The position numbers and the translations under genes were made by a program. The notes beneath the pieces were generated by a model, which was given only the letters and a program-made list of their open reading frames with translations, was not told where the DNA came from and searched no databases. Below, in pieces: positions 54,518 to 57,470 of a stretch of DNA of 57,470 nt (positions within the stretch are counted from its first letter, which is position 1; every line of letters begins with the position of its first letter). Location: the NCBI GenBank assembly GCA_041689995.1, contig JBDNFD010000085.1, forward strand, positions 1 to 57,470. Reading direction: 5' to 3'. The DNA comes from DASSWG01 sp041689995 (lineage in GTDB: Bacteria > Bacteroidota > Bacteroidia > Flavobacteriales > Flavobacteriaceae).

Positions 54518-54632
54518 AAAATTAAATTTTTCTGTTTTTTTGTTACTAATTAGTAAGGTATTGAAATGCGCTCGTTATACCCCATTCTTTGAGGGAAGCG
54601 AGTACGTTTCAGAATAAATTTTAAGGACAATA

Positions 54633-54640
54633 CAAAGGAA
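54633..54640 (-). promoter_or_regulatory. -7-like element of the cupin-methyltransferase operon
   Basis: Minus-strand TTCCTTTG differs from TANNTTTG at one base. Its last base is 36.5 bases from the centre of the upstream palindrome, equal to the spacing at the universal stress protein gene. Confidence 0.45.
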
Positions 54641-54662
54641 CGGGTTGTTACCAATTCGAATT

Positions 54663-54676
54663 ATGACCAAAGTCAT
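54663..54676. promoter_or_regulatory. Crp/Fnr-type palindrome upstream of cupin
   Basis: ATGACCAAAGTCAT: perfect five-base arms ATGAC/GTCAT with core TGA-N6-TCA. The site lies between the divergent cupin and hemerythrin-like genes and could serve either. Confidence 0.55.
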
Positions 54677-54859
54677 ATTCAACTTTATTTAATTTTTTTG
54701 GGTGATTATTGTTCCATGTTCACATCTATTTAAGAATATAGAACAGACCTGTTTCCACTGCTTAATTTTCTCTTTTTATCCGGAAAAATGGTAATTAGCT
54801 AGTTTTATAGTACAAATTAAATAACGTATTTTGCATCATTACCACCAAGACCACCAAAG

Positions 54860-55324
54860 ATGGAATCACCAAAAAAACGTCCCGAAGCCTTGGAGAAAGT
54901 CAGCGAGGAACATTATGCGCTACTTTTTCTAGGCTGGAAAATCAATGAAGGTTTGCGCAGAAATATTGCATCATCTCGTATAAAAGCCTATACTGACTGG
55001 TTCAGGAGACATTATTTAGTTCCTCATTTCGAAGTGGAAAAGAAGTATGTTTTCCCAATATTGGAATTCGAAAATGTACGCGTAAAAAAAGCAATGGCAA
55101 ATCACCGACGTCTAACACGATTGTTTAGCGATACTGATGATTTGGCTCGGGCCATCAACAGAATCGAAGAATAGATTGGACGTTATGTTCGTTTTGAAGA
55201 ACGAATACTTTACAAAGAAATTCAGTCCATGGCGAGTCTGGAACAACTCAAAAAAATTAAGGAACATCACGAAACCGTGAAATTTTCGGATGATGAATGG
55301 GAAGACAAGTTTTGGATATCATAA
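54860..55324 (+). pseudogene. Hemerythrin-like (HHE) protein gene with an in-frame TAG stop
   Basis: Reading from ATG 54860 gives 104 residues, then TAG at 55172-55174. The same frame continues uninterrupted to TAA at 55322-55324 with IGRYVRFEERILYKEIQ, the usual hemerythrin-like C-terminal helix motif (RFEE). The whole would be about 154 residues. Ligand-type residues appear in EEHYALLFLGW, FRRHYLVPHFEVEKKYVFP and ANHRRL. HHE proteins bind O2, NO or iron via a di-iron site. The stop removes the last Fe-ligand helix, so the gene is probably inactive unless TAG is read through or is a sequencing error. Confidence 0.85.
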
Positions 55325-55540
55325 TATATTAATCTTCGTTTTACACAAATTATGGTAGAAGCTTTTTAAATGAATAGAGCCAAAGAACTAATTATTTTTT
55401 ACCCCAAAAAGATAGAACCACGGAAGCAACATGATCTTTTCAAAAGTTAAAAACCATTGAAAAGGTTTAAGTAAGAATTTCAGTAGTACGATCTACTTTT
55501 CCCAAGGTGGTTGAAAATCTTTACCCACCCAAATATTGAT

Positions 55541-57148
55541 TTAAAATTCTACTTCTGGATGGATACCCCACCGTGTTTTATCAGCATACGCAAAGTCCAA
55601 TTTATATTTTTGGGGAATCTCTCCATTAAGCATAGACCCGTTTTTTATGGAAGGGAAAAGCTCCTCATAAGTAATCATATCATTCAATGAAACACGACGA
55701 TAAATATGAGAACGCGTCATGTTTTTTGTTTCATCTAAGCCGGTAGCGCCCAAAAGTTCAACAAAATTTTTAATTGTCAATTCGTGATATTTAGCCACAC
55801 GGACTTTTTTCTCTTCAGGAACCAAGCCTACGGTCAATTTAGGATCCTGAGTGGTGATTCCTGTGGGACATCTATTTGTGTTACATAGTAATGCTTGAAT
55901 ACATCCCAATGACAACATCATGGCGCGGGCTTGATAACATGCATCAGCTCCCAAAGCAACTGCCCGTGAAATATGAAAAGCAGAAGTAATTTTACCCGAA
56001 GCAATAATCTTGATATGTTGCCTAATTCCCATTCCGTTTAGGATATTATGGACGAAATCAAGACCGTCTATCAAAGGAGCGCCAACATAATTACTAAATT
56101 CTGGTGGAGCAGCTCCCGTTCCACCTTCACCACCATCTACTGCAATAAAATCCGGATAAATATCCAGCTCTAACATGGCTTGACAAATGGAAATAAATTC
56201 ACTTTTATAACCAATACACAATTTAAAGCCAACCGGTTTTCCTCCAGATAAATCCCTTAATTTCTGAATAAACTTCAACATTTCCAATGGCGTATCAAAA
56301 GCGGAATGATATGGAGGTGACACAACTTTGGTAAACGGTCTAATATGTCGAATTTTAGCGATTTCCTCTGAGTTTTTCTCGGCAGGAAGAATACCGCCAT
56401 GCCCAGGTTTGGCACCTTGTGAAATTTTGAGTTCGATCATTTTTACATGAGGATGTTTGGACTTTTCGGCAAAGAGTTCCGGATTGAATTTTCCTTCTTC
56501 ATCCCGGCATCCAAAATAAGCCGTACCGATTTGCCAAATCAAATCGCCACCATGCTTTAAATGATAATCACTCAAACCTCCTTCTCCGGTATTATGGGCG
56601 AAGTTTCCAATTTTAGCTCCAGCATTCAAAGCTTCAACGGCAACAGAACTAAGTGCGCCAAAACTCATGGCTGAAATATTCAATATACTGGCAGAGTAAG
56701 GCTGTTTACAATCCTTATTACCAATCATTACGCGGGGATCGTGATTTAAAGTTTCAAAAGACTTTGGTGCGATGGAATGGCAAATCCATTCGTAGCCCTC
56801 GGCATAAACGTCAAGTTGGGTTCCGTAGGGAATAGTATCACGAACTCCTTTTGCTCTTTGATAAACCGTGGAACGATCCACACGATTAAAAGGACGCCCA
56901 TCAATATCAGATTCAACAAAATACTGATACATTTTTGGTCGTAGTTCTTCCAGCACAAAACGCAGTCTCCCCAGTACGGGATAATTCCGCATAATAGTAT
57001 GTCGCGTTTGAAAAACGTCATAATATCCTACAATGGTAAAGATGAGCACAATTCCAAAAAGCACATACCAATTCAAACTTAGAAAATAGGCTAATGCAAA
57101 TGTTATTATAAGCGAAATAGTCGAAATAATGTAAAATTGAGTGCGCAT
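55541..57148 (-). CDS. Membrane-anchored FMN-binding glutamate synthase family protein
   Basis: 535 residues. Two N-terminal transmembrane helices (about 5-20 and 25-45) precede an FMN-binding glutamate-synthase-type TIM barrel (about 80-480). Features include NISAMSFGALSSVAVEALN, HNTGEGGLSDYHLKHGGDL, VAVDGGEGGTGAAPPEFSNY, IKIIASGKITSAF, and the Cys-rich GCIQALLCNTNRCPTGITTQDP (iron-sulfur ligand type). It lacks the glutaminase domain of GltB, so a glutamate-synthase activity is not certain. Alone on its strand. Role in the redox cluster is unknown. Confidence 0.9.
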   Translation of the reverse strand: MRTQFYIISTISLIITFALAYFLSLNWYVLFGIVLIFTIVGYYDVFQTRHTIMRNYPVLGRLRFVLEELRPKMYQYFVESDIDGRPFNRVDRSTVYQRAKGVRDTIPYGTQLDVYAEGYEWICHSIAPKSFETLNHDPRVMIGNKDCKQPYSASILNISAMSFGALSSVAVEALNAGAKIGNFAHNTGEGGLSDYHLKHGGDLIWQIGTAYFGCRDEEGKFNPELFAEKSKHPHVKMIELKISQGAKPGHGGILPAEKNSEEIAKIRHIRPFTKVVSPPYHSAFDTPLEMLKFIQKLRDLSGGKPVGFKLCIGYKSEFISICQAMLELDIYPDFIAVDGGEGGTGAAPPEFSNYVGAPLIDGLDFVHNILNGMGIRQHIKIIASGKITSAFHISRAVALGADACYQARAMMLSLGCIQALLCNTNRCPTGITTQDPKLTVGLVPEEKKVRVAKYHELTIKNFVELLGATGLDETKNMTRSHIYRRVSLNDMITYEELFPSIKNGSMLNGEIPQKYKLDFAYADKTRWGIHPEVEF

Positions 57149-57470
57149 AATTGAAGTTTAATTGAATTCAAAGTAATATTCCTATAGTGAAATAGCTTTT
57201 TTAAAACATTAAGTAATTGAAATACAGTTATTCGTAGATTGTAATTATACGGTGCAAATTACAAATTATTTCTAAAGATTCTAGTATGTAAAAGTAGTAT
57301 TGGCGGCATAATGTTTTTTTTCGATGGGCTATACCCATCATTAATATATATCACCCCTTCGGGGCTTAGACTTATAGCCCCGAAAGTCATGATATGCTAA
57401 CATTCAGGGCTTAATATATATCACCCCTTCGGGGCTTTGACTTATAGCCCCGAAAGTCATGATATGCTAA
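57149..57470. other. 322-base right-edge intergenic region
   Basis: No ORF. The first about 170 bases contain A+T-rich sequence upstream of the FMN protein gene. From 57322 there is a short hairpin (GATGGG-CTATA-CCCATC), then the two 60-base repeats. Confidence 0.6.
57341..57470. repeat. Two 60-base hairpin-rich repeat units
   Basis: Units 57341-57400 and 57411-57470 are almost identical (one clear difference) and separated by 10 bases. Each holds CCCCTTCGGGG, a stable hairpin with a tight TTC loop, and a second arm AGCCCCG that can pair with the CGGGGCT, so alternative folds are possible. The array is cut by the window end and may continue. Similar GGGGCT/AGCCCC units are common between genes in Bacteroidota (established in general; this family not identified). 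Confidence 0.9.

Larger units (their letters stand above)
54518..54859. other. 342-base divergent regulatory region
   Basis: No ORF. It contains the cupin promoter (54633-54640) and the palindrome at 54663-54676, and must also hold the promoter of the hemerythrin-like gene. TATTTTG near 54832, one base short of the -7 consensus, is the nearest candidate. Confidence 0.5.

Overview
The window looks like chromosome of a member of the Bacteroidota, most likely family Flavobacteriaceae. This is judged from low G+C, almost no Shine-Dalgarno sequences, several promoters of the Bacteroidota type (TTG about 17-21 bases before TANNTTTG), and lineage-typical genes: PorD/DUF4835, DUF6913, the lipoprotein TamA variant TamL, an AccD without zinc-finger cysteines and a DnaJ with only one zinc centre. 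I do not name a genus. I found no rRNA, tRNA, CRISPR array, prophage or insertion sequence.

Region 1 (1-31.7 kb) is mostly core housekeeping: tamB (minus); tsaD, rsmE, a DUF4159 protein, an AI-2E-type transporter and a THUMP-like methyltransferase (plus); a periplasmic folding operon of three parvulin-type proteins followed by a MoxR ATPase (9.9-15.0 kb); aconitase; tamL-fbaA-accD (minus); two TrmH-family methyltransferases around pepD and a DUF3810 protein; glutathione peroxidase; grpE-dnaJ; a YceI lipoprotein; recN. Envelope biogenesis recurs: TamB, TamL, SurA-like chaperones, BamD and PorD.

Region 2 (31.7-45.2 kb) holds the minus-strand run DUF6913-dapA-bamD-rpoZ-coaBC-porD-recN, an M61 peptidase, an acyl-CoA dehydrogenase, one conserved gene of unknown role, and the proline operon proC-proB-proA.

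Region 3 (45.2-57.1 kb) is different: a dense set of redox, nitrosative and low-oxygen stress genes. It has a CoA-transferase with a group III truncated globin, a universal stress protein, a PAS histidine kinase paired with a response regulator whose output is a Crp/Fnr module, azurin, a ferredoxin/flavodoxin reductase (frameshifted), a double AhpD-like protein, an OsmC-like protein, a cupin with a methyltransferase, a hemerythrin-like gene (in-frame stop), and a membrane FMN glutamate-synthase-like protein. Four operon heads here carry a TGA-N6-TCA Crp/Fnr-type palindrome. At three of them its centre lies 35.5-36.5 bases from the last base of a -7 box, the spacing of a class II activator. I read this as a small regulon of the REC-Crp/Fnr protein encoded in its midst. 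Three members are damaged (a G11 tract frameshift, a 3' AhpD remnant, a TAG stop), so the module may be decaying or partly phase-variable in this strain.

Repeats: heptamer GARTTAT arrays at 1-84, 18634-18659 and 31731-31758; a doubled short hairpin at 31826-31862; and two 60-base hairpin-rich units at the right edge.
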